Translations under genes and position numbers: made by a program
The notes under the pieces: generated by a model
The model's input: only the letters and a program-made list of their open reading frames with translations
The model's database searches: none
Told to the model about the DNA's origin: nothing
In this document: piece after piece, positions 7,838 through 17,893 of the stretch
Layout of the letters: the number at the start of each line of letters is the position of its first letter
Position numbering within the stretch: position 1 is the first letter of the stretch
NCBI GenBank assembly: GCA_963829705.1
Contig: CAWHJN010000003.1
Span: forward strand, 1-64,000
Source: CAWHJN01 sp963829705
GTDB taxonomy: Bacteria > Bacteroidota > Rhodothermia > Rhodothermales > BA12
Length of the DNA stretch: 64,000 bases
Direction of reading: 5' to 3'

Positions 7838-8941
7838 TCATCGCCGGATGTAGCGCTTCTCGATCTTGACCTTGCGGCGCTTCGTGAGGCGTCCGATGAC
7901 GAACGTGGCAGCCAGCGGCGCGAGCCTGCGGAGCGTCGAACCGCTGTTCGACCGCACCGGCGGCAGGCCGGGCTGCGTGGCATTGGGCAGCGACGAGTGC
8001 GTCTCGGTTTTCTGCACCTCGCCATCGGGCGTAACGGCGGTCGTGTTCTCGACGATGCGGACGGCGTGCTCCGACGGCCGGATGCCGCTGCCGTAGCGGC
8101 GCGCGAACACCTGCGTGATTTCAGCCCCGAGGAAGAGGATGGCCGACGAGTAGTAGATCCACACGAGCAGAACCACGAACGACCCTGCCGCGCCGTACGT
8201 CGAGCCCATCGACGAACTGCCCAGGTACAGCCCGATGCCCAGCTTGCCCAGCACGAACAAGAGCGCCGTGATAGCAGCGCCCACCCAGGTATCGTGCCAC
8301 GTGATCTTGACATCGGGCAGGTAGCGGTAGATCATCGCAAACAGCAGCGTGATCACGCCCAGCGACACCACCGTGTTGACGACCTGCCACAGCGGCTCCA
8401 GCGACCCGCCGCCGCCCACGAACGCGCTGATGGAGGAAATGGCGACCGTCAGCACGAGCGAGACGAGCAGCAGGAAGCCGATGGTCAGGATCAGACCGAG
8501 CGACAGCACGCGCGCCCTGATGAGGCCTTTGATCCCATAGTCGGGGTTGACCTTGACTTCCCAGATGGTGTTGAGCGAATCCTGAAGCTGCGCGAAGGCC
8601 GCCGTGGAGGCCACCAGAAGCGTCACGACGCCGATGACCGTGGCGAAGATGCCGCCCGATCCAGGCCGCCTCGCGTTGTCGAGGATCTCTCCGACGAAGC
8701 TGGCACTGTCCTGCCCCACCACGCCTGCGATCTGGCTCAGGATCTCTTGCCGCACCCCGCCGCTCTGCCCGCCCCAGAAAAACCCGACGATGGCGACGAC
8801 GATGATGAGCAGCGGCGCCAGCGAGAAGATGGTGTAATAGGCCAGCGCAGCACTCAAACTCAGCGCCTTGTCGTCCATCCACTCCGACACGGCTTCTTTG
8901 AGCAGTGGAAGGGCGCGGCGGATCGTGAACGGCTGGGACAT
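7838..8941 (-). CDS. YihY/virulence factor BrkB family membrane protein
   Basis: 367 residues with about six membrane helices. The diagnostic N-terminal segment ALSLSAALAYYTIFSLAPLL is intact, followed by FWGGQSGGVRQEILSQIAG and the LVWIYYSSAILFLGAEITQV helix that closes the family domain. Function is not firmly established; older names (ribonuclease BN, BrkB) are misleading. A basic C-terminal tail (RLTKRRKVKIEKRYIRR) is likely cytoplasmic. The ATG at 8941 is preferred over 8974 because the added eleven residues are unconserved and basic. It heads a minus-strand set with the SDR and topoisomerase IB genes. Confidence 0.88.
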   Translation of the reverse strand: MSQPFTIRRALPLLKEAVSEWMDDKALSLSAALAYYTIFSLAPLLIIVVAIVGFFWGGQSGGVRQEILSQIAGVVGQDSASFVGEILDNARRPGSGGIFATVIGVVTLLVASTAAFAQLQDSLNTIWEVKVNPDYGIKGLIRARVLSLGLILTIGFLLLVSLVLTVAISSISAFVGGGGSLEPLWQVVNTVVSLGVITLLFAMIYRYLPDVKITWHDTWVGAAITALLFVLGKLGIGLYLGSSSMGSTYGAAGSFVVLLVWIYYSSAILFLGAEITQVFARRYGSGIRPSEHAVRIVENTTAVTPDGEVQKTETHSSLPNATQPGLPPVRSNSGSTLRRLAPLAATFVIGRLTKRRKVKIEKRYIRR

Positions 8942-9126
8942 GGCGCGGGAGCGAAAACGTGGGGCGTGTGCCACCCGACAGGGGGGCAGGAGTGCCCTCG
9001 GCTGCCGTTACAATGCCGTTTCGCGGGCCCTTCGTTGCGGGATTCAGACACCCGGACGGGGTGACACATGCCTGACACCCAGCCTCTGTATCCTGCTCTT
9101 ACTCAGAAATCTACCCGCACACGACC

Positions 9127-9702
9127 ATGCCTATCCAGTGGAGCCGACTCAGCGACCCCTTCGCCCCCGACGACCTCGAATGGAAGCCAGGCGCGACCAC
9201 ACGGGATAAGAAGAAAGGCCTCGCGATGGCCTACATCACCGCCCGCGCCGTGCAGGAGCGCCTCGACGAGGTGTTTACGCCGGGCGGCTGGAAAAACGAA
9301 TTCCGCGCTGGCCCGGATGGCGGCGTCATCTGCCGCATTTACTTCAAAAACGACGACGGCGACTGGGTGTGGCGCGAGGACGGCGCCGACAACACCGATG
9401 TGGAAGCCGTCAAGGGTGGCCTCTCGAACGCGATGAAGCGCGCGGGCGCGGCACTCGGCATCGGGCGCTATCTCTACAAGCTGCCGCAGCAGTGGGTGCC
9501 GCTCGACGAGCGCGGGCGCTTCGCCCAGCCGCCGCGCATCCCTCGCGAGTTTCTGCCCTCCGATGCGGGCTCGCCTCGTGAGCGCGAAGAGCCGGTGCGC
9601 GCGGCGCCGTCTGAGATGCCCCACTCTCAGCCTCTGCCTTCCACGTCCGAAGGCGACGGCTCGCGGGCGCGCCCGCCGCGCTTCACCCCGCGCCCCCGGT
9701 GA
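9127..9702 (+). CDS. Rad52/Rad22-like DNA repair protein
   Basis: 191 residues. Residues 30-125 carry the Rad52/Rad22 (and DdrA-like) pattern: KKGLAMAYITARAVQERLDE, a Trp after the loop (GGWKNEF), the acidic DGADNTDVEAVKGGLS stretch, and AMKRAGAALGIGRYLYKLP. Proteins of this type bind single-stranded DNA and anneal complementary strands; bacterial examples are often phage-borne. Here there is no phage gene nearby: the neighbours are yihY and prmA. The C-terminal 65 residues are Pro/Arg-rich and probably disordered, so no RecA- or SSB-binding tail is evident. The gene is convergent with prmA, with a strong hairpin between them. Confidence 0.78.
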   Translation: MPIQWSRLSDPFAPDDLEWKPGATTRDKKKGLAMAYITARAVQERLDEVFTPGGWKNEFRAGPDGGVICRIYFKNDDGDWVWREDGADNTDVEAVKGGLSNAMKRAGAALGIGRYLYKLPQQWVPLDERGRFAQPPRIPREFLPSDAGSPREREEPVRAAPSEMPHSQPLPSTSEGDGSRARPPRFTPRPR

Positions 9703-9708
9703 GGCAGA

Positions 9709-9750
9709 TTGGCTGATGGTTGGCGGAGTGCTCGCCCAACCATCAGCCAA
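9709..9750. terminator. 15-bp perfect hairpin between convergent genes (repeat family copy 2)
   Basis: TTGGCTGATGGTTGG (9709-9723) and CCAACCATCAGCCAA (9736-9750) form a perfect 15-bp stem with a 12-nt loop. It sits between the 3' ends of the Rad52-like gene and prmA, so it could stop transcription from both sides, though no T-run follows. Its GGTTGG/CCAACC core relates it to the other palindromic spacers in the window. Confidence 0.5.
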
Positions 9751-9758
9751 CGAACCAA

Positions 9759-10596
9759 CTATTCTCTTCGCAGCGCCACCGCCCACCAGTTGCCCTCGGT
9801 GGCATCCTGCACGGTTTCCAGACCGAGCGCCGCCGCCCTGTTCAGCACGGCGGTGGCGTCGGTGTGGAGCAGGCCTGCGAGCACCATCGTTCCGTCCGGT
9901 GCCATGCGGTCGAGCAACTCGGGCAGCAGGTCGAGGAGCACTTCGCGGTGGATGTTGGCGAGGACGAAGGTCGAAGTTTTTCTCCGGCACCACCTCCACC
10001 GATCCGATCCGCACCTCGGCGCGGTCCGCGACGCCGTTGAGGGCGAAGTTTTCGCCTGCGTTCTCCTCGGCCCACGGGTCGATGTCGAAGGCGAGGGCGC
10101 GCGCCGCGCCCAGTTTGAGGGCTGCGATGGCGAGCACGCCCGTGCCCGTGCCCGCATCCAGCACCGACGCGCCCGGCACCACCACCTCCGGCAGCATCCG
10201 CAGGACGAGGCGGGTGCTCTCGTGATAGCCCGTTCCAAAGCTCATCTTGGGATCGATGAGCAGTTCGGTGAGGGCCGCGTGCGTTTCGTCGGGCTCGGCC
10301 CATGTCGGGCGGACGAGAAACGTCCCAACGGCAATCGGCTTGATGGACGCTTCGAAGGCGGCGTTCCAGTTCTGCGGCTCGATCAGCTTTTCCTGCACCG
10401 GGGCCTCCACGCCCTGCGCGAGCAGCCAGCCTTCGAGCCACTGCCGCTTGACGTCGTCCCACGTGGCGGCGGGGACGGAGACGCGCAGTTCTTCATCCTC
10501 CTGCTCGAAGCCTTCGGCTCCGAGGTCGGTGAGTTCGGCGATCAAAAGGTCGTGGAGCGCATCGGGCAGGCCGAGGACGAGTTCGAGGTAGCGCAT
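9759..10596 (-). pseudogene. prmA: Ribosomal protein L11 methyltransferase, single-base frameshift
   Basis: The first 209 codons read as PrmA: MRYLELVLGLPDALHDLL, then IDPKMSFGTGYHESTRLVL and the SAM-binding VLDAGTGTGVLAIAALKLGA. After VPEKNFDL the frame is lost, and the expected C-terminal part (VLANIHREVLLDLLPELL ... TEGNWWAVALRRE) continues one frame over to the stop at 9759. Removing one A of the AA pair at 9967-9968 (plus strand) restores the canonical FDLVLANI motif exactly. So the gene is either a recent frameshift mutant or carries a sequencing error. The enzyme trimethylates L11. The start overlaps the stop of the upstream four-repeat gene by one base. Confidence 0.88.
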
Positions 10597-12401
10597 CAGC
10601 GGTCGAGGGCGCGCAGGATGACGCCCCAGGCGTTGGGATAGGTGGGCGCATCGCCGGGGCTAAAACTGTCGTAGTCGTGGCTGGCGTCGCTCTGGTAGTG
10701 CAGCGTGTAGCGGCCTGGTTCGAGGTGTACTGTGGCGTCGAAGGTGCGGTTGCGTGCCGCGCCGCCTGCGGCAACGGTAGCGTCGCCCGTCATCTCCCAG
10801 AGGACCGTCCCGTTCTCGTCGAGCAGCCGGGCATAGTCGTACTGCTGCGTGCCGCTCACCTCGCCTGTCGCGTACAAGCGGTACTCGGCGGGGCGGCGCA
10901 CCTCGAAATCGGCCGACACGTCCTCGTTGCTCCCGCTGCGCGTGAGCGCGACGACGGCACCATCGACGGACGGTGGCGCTTCCAGCTCGTTTCGGCGCGA
11001 TTCGATGCGAAAGCGAGCGTCGGACGCCTCCTCTCCCCACGCGCCTTCAGGGTCCTGGCCCCCGAGGTCGGCGGTCTGCCCCGCGACGAGGGCCGCCTCG
11101 TCGGCGGCGAAGAGCGCGATGCCCCAGCGCTCGTCGTGGTCGGGGGGCGACGTGTTGAAATCGCCGTAGCTGTGCGATCCGTCGCTCTTGTAGCGCAGCG
11201 TGTAAGCGCCAGGGTCTAGGGTGATCCATGCTTCGGCGACGCGGTTCTTGCCGTCGCCACCGGCACGCCGGGTTTCGTCGTACTCCATCTCCCACACCCG
11301 TCGGCCGCTGGCGGCGTCTTCGATCCAGCCGTAATCGTAGCGGTTGGTGCTGCTCTGCATCTCGCCCATCGCGTAGACGAGCACAGGCGTGCGCCGCGCC
11401 ACGCGGAAGTCCACCGACCTGTCGACGCCGTCGCCGGGCTGGCTGATGGCGACGGCGGGGTCGGCGGTCTCGAACGGCTCGAAGCGCGCGACGGCATCGG
11501 GCGTGGCGGTCGAAAGTGTGACGCCCCAGGCGGCGGGGTCGAAGGGCGGGTTGGCCTGCCAGCGCCCCCAGTCGCGGTCGGGGTCGTAGCGGACTTCGTA
11601 GAGACCGGGGCTGAGGGTGAAGGTGCCGCGGTACTGCCGGTTCTGGCGGTTGCCGCCCGCCGCCTCGCTCTCGGCGACGGGCAGTGTCCATACAGGCGTG
11701 CTGCCTCCCACAGGCGTGATGTGCAGCGGCGACTTTTCGGTAGGTTGCAGCGCGCCCACGGCGTAGACCTCGACGGCGGCAGGCGTGCGCACGAGGAGGG
11801 TACCCGTGGCCTCGTCGTCGCCGTCGGGCGCGCTCGTCCACACGAGCCCGTCGGGCGCGGGGCGCGCGTCGTCCCAGTCGTCGCCGCCCCAGTTGCGGGT
11901 GCTGCCCTGAGCGAAGGCCGCATCGCCGAGGGCCTGGATGACGAGTTTCCAGTGCGGCGCGTTGTTGCGCCAGCGGCGGCTGGTGCTGAAGATGCCGGAC
12001 GAGGTGGGGCGCTCGCCGCTGCCGTAGGAGGTGAAGAACGCGTCGTAGGTGCCCGGCCCCAGCGTCACGGTGTCGCGCTGCTCGGCGACGGTGCCGCGCG
12101 TGCGCGTGGCGCGTGCGGGCGTCATCTGCCAGACAACCTCGCGGCTGTCGCGGTCGAGAATCCAGGCGTAGGCTTCGAGCCTGCGGGCATCGGGGGAGGC
12201 GAACGACCCGGCGGCGTCGATGGCAAAGCGTTGCGGCTCGCCGCTGACGCGCAGCGTCCGAGCTTCGATGTGATCTTCCTCGATGCCGTGCAGCACGAGC
12301 GTTCCACTGGGCGCGGGCGTGCCGTCGAGGATGCGGTATCCGATCAGGCCGACGGCGAGAACGAGCAAGATGATCTGGAAGCGAACGATGGTGCGTCTCA
12401 T
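10596..12401 (-). CDS. Membrane-anchored protein with four tandem beta-type repeats
   Basis: 601 residues, family not recognised. An N-terminal helix (IILLVLAVGLIGYRIL) anchors it, probably as a type II membrane protein. The rest consists of four diverged copies of a unit of roughly 90-150 residues, each with an opening YA.G or YAW strand, a W-E/Q-M strand (VVWQM, PVWTL, RVWEM, VLWEM), a 'GG..NR...ATVTLDPGRYTL.Y.SD.SH.Y..F' block and a closing W-G-V/I-L strand. The third and fourth copies are most alike (YTLRYKSDGSHSYGDF versus YTLHYQSDASHDYDSF). Such beta repeats suggest a periplasmic binding or adhesive role, but none can be assigned. It is translationally coupled (TGATG) to prmA, which looks functionally unrelated. 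Confidence 0.8.
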   Translation of the reverse strand: MRRTIVRFQIILLVLAVGLIGYRILDGTPAPSGTLVLHGIEEDHIEARTLRVSGEPQRFAIDAAGSFASPDARRLEAYAWILDRDSREVVWQMTPARATRTRGTVAEQRDTVTLGPGTYDAFFTSYGSGERPTSSGIFSTSRRWRNNAPHWKLVIQALGDAAFAQGSTRNWGGDDWDDARPAPDGLVWTSAPDGDDEATGTLLVRTPAAVEVYAVGALQPTEKSPLHITPVGGSTPVWTLPVAESEAAGGNRQNRQYRGTFTLSPGLYEVRYDPDRDWGRWQANPPFDPAAWGVTLSTATPDAVARFEPFETADPAVAISQPGDGVDRSVDFRVARRTPVLVYAMGEMQSSTNRYDYGWIEDAASGRRVWEMEYDETRRAGGDGKNRVAEAWITLDPGAYTLRYKSDGSHSYGDFNTSPPDHDERWGIALFAADEAALVAGQTADLGGQDPEGAWGEEASDARFRIESRRNELEAPPSVDGAVVALTRSGSNEDVSADFEVRRPAEYRLYATGEVSGTQQYDYARLLDENGTVLWEMTGDATVAAGGAARNRTFDATVHLEPGRYTLHYQSDASHDYDSFSPGDAPTYPNAWGVILRALDR

Positions 12402-12440
12402 GTGTGTGGGCTTGACCGGCGCTTTACGCGAGGCGGGGGG

Positions 12441-12448
12441 TAAAGTTA
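12441..12448 (-). promoter_or_regulatory. Candidate -7 box for the four-repeat gene (TAACTTTA)
   Basis: TAACTTTA on the minus strand, 40-47 nt before the start at 12401. It matches seven of eight positions of TAnnTTTG. Confidence 0.32.
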
Positions 12449-12604
12449 CCCGGAGGGTGAGGGGAGGTGAAGGGTCGAGGTACGAGTGTTGCGTGTCGAG
12501 TGGAGAGCGAAATGATGCGCAAGGATCCTTCGGCGTTGCTCCCCCCTCCAAGGCGGGGCAGGCAGGATAACGTTGCGCCCCTACGTCAAAACCAGGCCCG
12601 TAGA

Positions 12605-12622
12605 GACGTGCCGTGGCACGTC
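12605..12622. repeat. GACGTGCC/GGCACGTC palindrome
   Basis: Perfect 8-bp inverted repeat with a GT centre, preceded by GTAGA. Hairpins of this GTAGAGACGTGCC type are seen as dispersed intergenic elements in several bacterial genomes; no second copy was found in this window. Confidence 0.4.
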
Positions 12623-12728
12623 CGTCCCATCACATCCGGCATCCGCGCCGGGTGCAGCACCCCGCAAGGTGGGGCAGGCCGCTGCGCCCCGACTTCCGAA
12701 ATTCGCATTCCTACTTCCCACCTTCCCC

Positions 12729-13394
12729 TCACCGTGCCCACGCGACGGCGGCGAGTTGCACGTGGTGCGCGCCCGCGTCGAGCAGCGTGCGAGCGGCAGC
12801 GTGCAGCGTCGCGCCGGTCGTCAGCACGTCATCCACGAGGACGATGCTCTGGCCTCTGACGGGTGCGCCGGGGGCGACGGCGAAGGCGGTGCGGACGTTG
12901 GCGGCGCGGTGGGCACGGTCGAGGTGGGTCTGCGTCTCCGCGAGGCGGGGGCGGACGAGCCAGCCCGTTTCCACCGGCAGGCCGGTCGCTTCGGCGATCC
13001 CTTCGGCGATGAGAGCGCTCTGGTTGTAGCCACGTTCGAGGTAGCGCCGCCGTGCGAGGGGAATGGGCACGAGCGTGCCGCGCAGCGCGTGCCCGAAGGC
13101 CTGCCCCACCCATTGCCCCATCGCCCGTCCGTAGCGCGCCTTGCCGTCGTACTTGAGGCCGTGATGGAGCTTCTGAAATGCCCCGCCGCGGTCGAAGCGC
13201 CACAGCGCGAATGCCTCCGGCGCGGGCCCGTCGCCGCGCAGGAAGGCACGCAGTTCGTCGGGGTCGGCGCGTTCGAGAGCGCCGGTGCAGACGGGGCACA
13301 GCGGCAGCGCGTGGGCATCCGAGAGCGCGCCGCAGCCCACGCACACGGGTGGGTAGAGCAGGCGTAACGCGCCGGTGGTGAACGTTCGCAGCAT
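12729..13394 (-). CDS. comF: ComF family protein (phosphoribosyltransferase-like)
   Basis: 221 residues. A four-cysteine zinc ribbon (CVGCGALSDAHALPLCPVC) is followed by the ComF hallmarks FQKLHHGLKYDGKA, LVPIPLARRRYLERGYNQSA and the PRPP-binding motif IVLVDDVLTTGATLHAAA. Family members take part in DNA uptake during transformation, handing single-stranded DNA to the cytoplasmic machinery, and are widespread even in species not known to be competent. The ATG at 13394 was chosen because the zinc ribbon should be near the N-terminus; upstream in-frame codons are not conserved. No other com gene is close by. Confidence 0.9.
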   Translation of the reverse strand: MLRTFTTGALRLLYPPVCVGCGALSDAHALPLCPVCTGALERADPDELRAFLRGDGPAPEAFALWRFDRGGAFQKLHHGLKYDGKARYGRAMGQWVGQAFGHALRGTLVPIPLARRRYLERGYNQSALIAEGIAEATGLPVETGWLVRPRLAETQTHLDRAHRAANVRTAFAVAPGAPVRGQSIVLVDDVLTTGATLHAAARTLLDAGAHHVQLAAVAWAR

Positions 13395-13543
13395 GGAAAG
13401 CCTTGGCTGTGTGAAAAGGCGGTGGATGGACAGGGCGTTTACGGGCTTTTCCCACGGGCAGGAACCGCCGTCCGTATCATAATGCATCTGCCCCGCTGCC
13501 GGAGGGGCCCGCACGTTTTCTCCCGTCTGACAACCGAACCCTC

Positions 13544-13779
13544 ATGGCCCGCACGCGCCGCGGCATGCTCATCAAGAACACCCACGAACGCCCCGTCGAA
13601 CTCGTGCTGGCATCGCGTACGCTGGGCCTCGGCCCGGGCGACGAGGTGTTCATCACCGCCGAAGAAGTGCGCGATGCGGCCATGCGCGAGCATTTGCAGG
13701 TGCGGACGGTCTCCATCGTGCGGCCCACCACGCCCGAGGAAGAGGAAGAACTGCTGGCCCGCCTCGCCGCCGAAGGCTG

Positions 13780-13780
<1 letters not shown>
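13544..13780 (+). CDS. Small conserved hypothetical protein coupled to the glycosyltransferase
   Basis: 78 residues, not recognised. It reads MLIKNTHERPVELVLASRTL, then GPGDEVFITAEEVRDAAMRE, then VRTVSIVRPTTPEEEEELLA, a compact beta-strand pattern followed by an acidic helix. No signal peptide or membrane segment. Its stop codon shares a base with the start of the downstream glycosyltransferase (TGATG), so the two are translated together and may work together. Codon use is the same GC-rich type as the neighbours, supporting that it is a real gene. Confidence 0.65.
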
Positions 13781-14934
<1,154 letters not shown>

Positions 14935-15113
14935 TGACCGCTATCCCGCTCACTGCTTTAAGACGCGGGTTTGCGTACTGCAAAAGAGCAACTCCTTGAT
15001 CAAGGCATTAACAAACGCCTACTCAATGGGATGGGTCACGTTTTCGGACAGGTTACTTCTGAAACAGAAACCTTTCTGCCACCACGAGATGTAGGCCGCA
15101 GGCTGCCCACTAT

Positions 15114-17648
15114 ATGAAGCCACTCTACATCGAACCACGCCCCTCTCGGCGAATTGATGCAGCCAGGCGTGTGCTGGCTGTTTCTGCGATGTTCATCGGC
15201 GCAGTAGGCGTACTCGGCTGGATACTCGACCTGGCCGTGCTCAGAAGTGTTGTGCCAGGCCTACTGGCAACGATGAAGTTCAACACGGCGCTCTGCTTGG
15301 TGACGGCAGGCGTCGCGCTGTGGTTTTCCAGAAGCGACGATCCAGGTACAGGGAAGGCGCGAGCCGTAGCGATTGGAGCCGCGTTCACCACGCTCGCGGT
15401 CGGGGGTCTCACGCTGAGCCAAGACCTCTTCGGCTGGTCCATAGGACTCGACGAACTCATCGTGTCAGATTGGATCACCGCACCTGCCGATGACCCGGGA
15501 CGTATGTCGCCTGCCACATCGCTTTGTTTTGTGCTGACGGGTGCGGCGTTTCTCTTCCTGCACGCCGGACGCATCCGGCTCGCCCAGGGCCTCGCCATCG
15601 CCACGATCTGTTTTGGGTTTTTCGCCATCGTCGGATATCTCTACGACTTCGAACAGCTCTACACGCTGTTCGCCTTCTCGTCGATGGCCACGCACACGGC
15701 GATAGCCTTCGTGCTCCTGGGCCTGGGGATACTTTCGCTTCGGTCTTCGACCGGGATCGTGGCCTTGCTGGCAGGAGACAGCCCTGGCAGCATCGTGGTG
15801 CGCCGCATCTGGCTTCCCGTCATCGTGGCCATGATTGTGGTCGGCGGTGGCGTCGAATGGAGCGAGCGGCATCACCTGATCGACGACCACCTGGACTCCA
15901 TGGTCCTCGTGGTGTTCAACGTGCTGCTGGCATCGACGTTGATCGGGTTCAGCGCGCGCTCGCTCAACCGCTCGCATGTCCGGCTCCTCCACATTAACCG
16001 CCTCTACGCGGTCCTGAGCAAAGCCAACCAGAGCATCGTCCACATTCGTGTGCGCGACCAACTATTCGACACCATCTGCCGGGCGCTCGTTGAAACGGGA
16101 GGTTTCCGCACCGCGTGGATTGGCCTTGTCGAAGAGGAGACCGGGCGGATGATTCCAACGGCCTCTGTAGGGCTTCCACATGAGGCGGTGGCACGCGCCC
16201 CTGCTACCCAGACTGAAGCCGGAAGCCAGGACGTGGCAGAGCGTGTCATCCAGGAAAGGAAGCCCGTCGTCCTCAACCATGTGGCGCAGTCTTCGGAGGC
16301 TGCTTCTGCGCCGGATGCTGCGGTGCATTCGGAATCAATCGCTTCCGCTGCGTTTCCGCTCGAGGTGTATGGGCGCGTTATCGGCGCGCTCGCCGTGTAC
16401 TCCAGCAAAGAGAATTACTTCAAGGATCGCGAGGTCGATCTGCTCACCGAGGTGGCATCGGATGTTTCCTACGCGCTCTCGCAGATGGAGTCGGACGCCC
16501 TGCGCGCAGCAGCCGAGCGGGATTCGGCGTATCTCGCTGCTATCGTGGCATCCTCTGACGACGCCATCATCAGCAAGGACCTGAGCGGGATCGTGACCAG
16601 TTGGAATGCGGGAGCCGAACGCATCTTTGGCTACTCCGCGTCTGAAATCGTGGGAAGGCCCATCACCCTGCTCTTTCCTGAAGACAAACAGGAGCGCGAA
16701 GAGCAGTACATCCTGGGCCAGATTCAGCAGGGCAAGCGAATCGAAAACCTCGAGACGGTGCGCGTTCATAAGGACGGGCACCTCCTGGAGGTCTCCCTCA
16801 CGATCTCTCCGATCAAGGATGCCGCCGGGGACATTATTGGCGTCTCGAAAATTGCGCGCGACATCACGGAGCAAAAGCGACTGGAGCAGGCACAACGAGC
16901 CACCCGGAAAGCCGCAGAAGAGGCGAGCCGCATGAAGTCCGTCATTCTGGACAACATGAGCCACGAAATTCGCACTCCGCTGACCGCCATCATTGGCTTT
17001 GCACAAGTGCTCGCCAATCAACTCAATGGGCAGCAGCGTGGCTTCGCCGAGACCATCATCAACGGCGGGGAACGCCTGCTGGAAACGCTGGGCTCGATCC
17101 TGACGCTGGCAGACCTAGAAGCCAACCAGACCTCCACTAACTTGCACCCGCTGGCGATTGCCGACGAGGTACGGGATATCGTGTCGCTGTTTGAGCGGAA
17201 AGCAGCTACCAGGGGTCTTTACCTGTCGTTGGAGATCGCGCCACAGGCGGTTCATACGCGCGCGTTGCTCAACCGCGGTGGCCTGACGAGCATCCTTCAG
17301 AACCTGATTGGCAATGCCATCAAATTCACCCATGAGGGCAGCGTCCACGTATCCGTCACTGTAGAGAAACACGAGTTTCCCGACGCCCCGCCAGAATGGG
17401 TTTTGATCCAGGTGTCCGACTCGGGTATCGGCATCGCCCCGTCCTTCCTGCCCAAGCTCTTTCTGCCGTTCACCCAGGAGTCGAGTGGCACGGCCAGGTC
17501 GTACGAAGGAAGTGGGCTCGGCCTCTCCATCGCTGCACAGATGGCCGAGCGCATGGGAGGCGCGATCTCCGTTGAGAGTGCGAAAGAAGGCGGTAGCCGG
17601 TTTACCGTGCGACTGCCCCTTCTCCCTGATACCGCCTCTGACGGATAG
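15114..17648 (+). CDS. Membrane sensor histidine kinase with GAF and PAS domains
   Basis: 844 residues. The first 270 form about eight membrane helices (a MASE-type sensor module), followed by a GAF domain (about 300-455), a PAS domain (about 475-590: ISKDLSGIVTSWNAGAERIF) with a PAC segment (IIGVSKIARDITEQKRL), then the phospho-acceptor helix MSHEIRTPLTAIIGF and an ATPase domain with N box (LIGNAIKFT), DSGIGI and GSGLGLSI. No receiver domain is fused and no response regulator is adjacent, so it is an orphan kinase. Base composition looks less GC-rich than its neighbours, which hints at acquisition from elsewhere. The signal is unknown. Confidence 0.9.
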   Translation: MKPLYIEPRPSRRIDAARRVLAVSAMFIGAVGVLGWILDLAVLRSVVPGLLATMKFNTALCLVTAGVALWFSRSDDPGTGKARAVAIGAAFTTLAVGGLTLSQDLFGWSIGLDELIVSDWITAPADDPGRMSPATSLCFVLTGAAFLFLHAGRIRLAQGLAIATICFGFFAIVGYLYDFEQLYTLFAFSSMATHTAIAFVLLGLGILSLRSSTGIVALLAGDSPGSIVVRRIWLPVIVAMIVVGGGVEWSERHHLIDDHLDSMVLVVFNVLLASTLIGFSARSLNRSHVRLLHINRLYAVLSKANQSIVHIRVRDQLFDTICRALVETGGFRTAWIGLVEEETGRMIPTASVGLPHEAVARAPATQTEAGSQDVAERVIQERKPVVLNHVAQSSEAASAPDAAVHSESIASAAFPLEVYGRVIGALAVYSSKENYFKDREVDLLTEVASDVSYALSQMESDALRAAAERDSAYLAAIVASSDDAIISKDLSGIVTSWNAGAERIFGYSASEIVGRPITLLFPEDKQEREEQYILGQIQQGKRIENLETVRVHKDGHLLEVSLTISPIKDAAGDIIGVSKIARDITEQKRLEQAQRATRKAAEEASRMKSVILDNMSHEIRTPLTAIIGFAQVLANQLNGQQRGFAETIINGGERLLETLGSILTLADLEANQTSTNLHPLAIADEVRDIVSLFERKAATRGLYLSLEIAPQAVHTRALLNRGGLTSILQNLIGNAIKFTHEGSVHVSVTVEKHEFPDAPPEWVLIQVSDSGIGIAPSFLPKLFLPFTQESSGTARSYEGSGLGLSIAAQMAERMGGAISVESAKEGGSRFTVRLPLLPDTASDG

Positions 17649-17802
17649 GAAGAAGTACCTTCAGGGCGGGCGTGACCGGGAAGTCGGAAGAGGATTGAGA
17701 TTCTCTCTGAGCCCAACTGAAGGATCGTTGTACGGGTTGGCAAACCAATCTGTGAAACGCAGTCATCAGCAGACGTGCATACTCCTCGGGCAGAAATCGC
17801 GA

Positions 17803-17810
17803 TAGCTTCG
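17803..17810 (+). promoter_or_regulatory. Candidate -7 box before ppx (TAGCTTCG)
   Basis: TAGCTTCG, identical to the box before the ArsC-like gene at 4192. It is 84 nt from the preferred ppx start at 17894, or 30 nt from the alternative ATG at 17840. Confidence 0.28.
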
Positions 17811-17893
17811 ACGCGAGGCGCTGTCACGGTCTTGCGCCCATGTCCGTGATGCCAGTTCTTGCCGCTGTTTTTCTCGCTCATCCCTGCTCTCAC

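Larger units (their letters stand above)
12402..12728. other. 327-bp spacer of degenerate repeats, no gene
   Basis: No credible coding region. It holds a GAGTGTTGCGTGTCGAGTGG stretch resembling 83-107, a GACGTGCC/GGCACGTC palindrome (12605-12622), GGGTGC/GCACCC (near 12650) and GGCGGGGCAGGCAGGATAACG (near 12551), which resembles a segment near 24132. It looks like a mosaic of dispersed intergenic repeats. The TAACTTTA box for the four-repeat gene lies at its left end. Confidence 0.5.

Noticed and set aside
9709..9750. Attachment site or phage remnant around the Rad52-like gene
   Set aside because: The hairpin is a plain inverted repeat related to other spacers in the window; no phage genes or second att copy were seen.
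15114..17648. Mobile island around the less GC-rich sensor kinase
   Set aside because: The gene looks less GC-rich, but there are no direct repeats, integrase, tRNA or transposase nearby to define an island.
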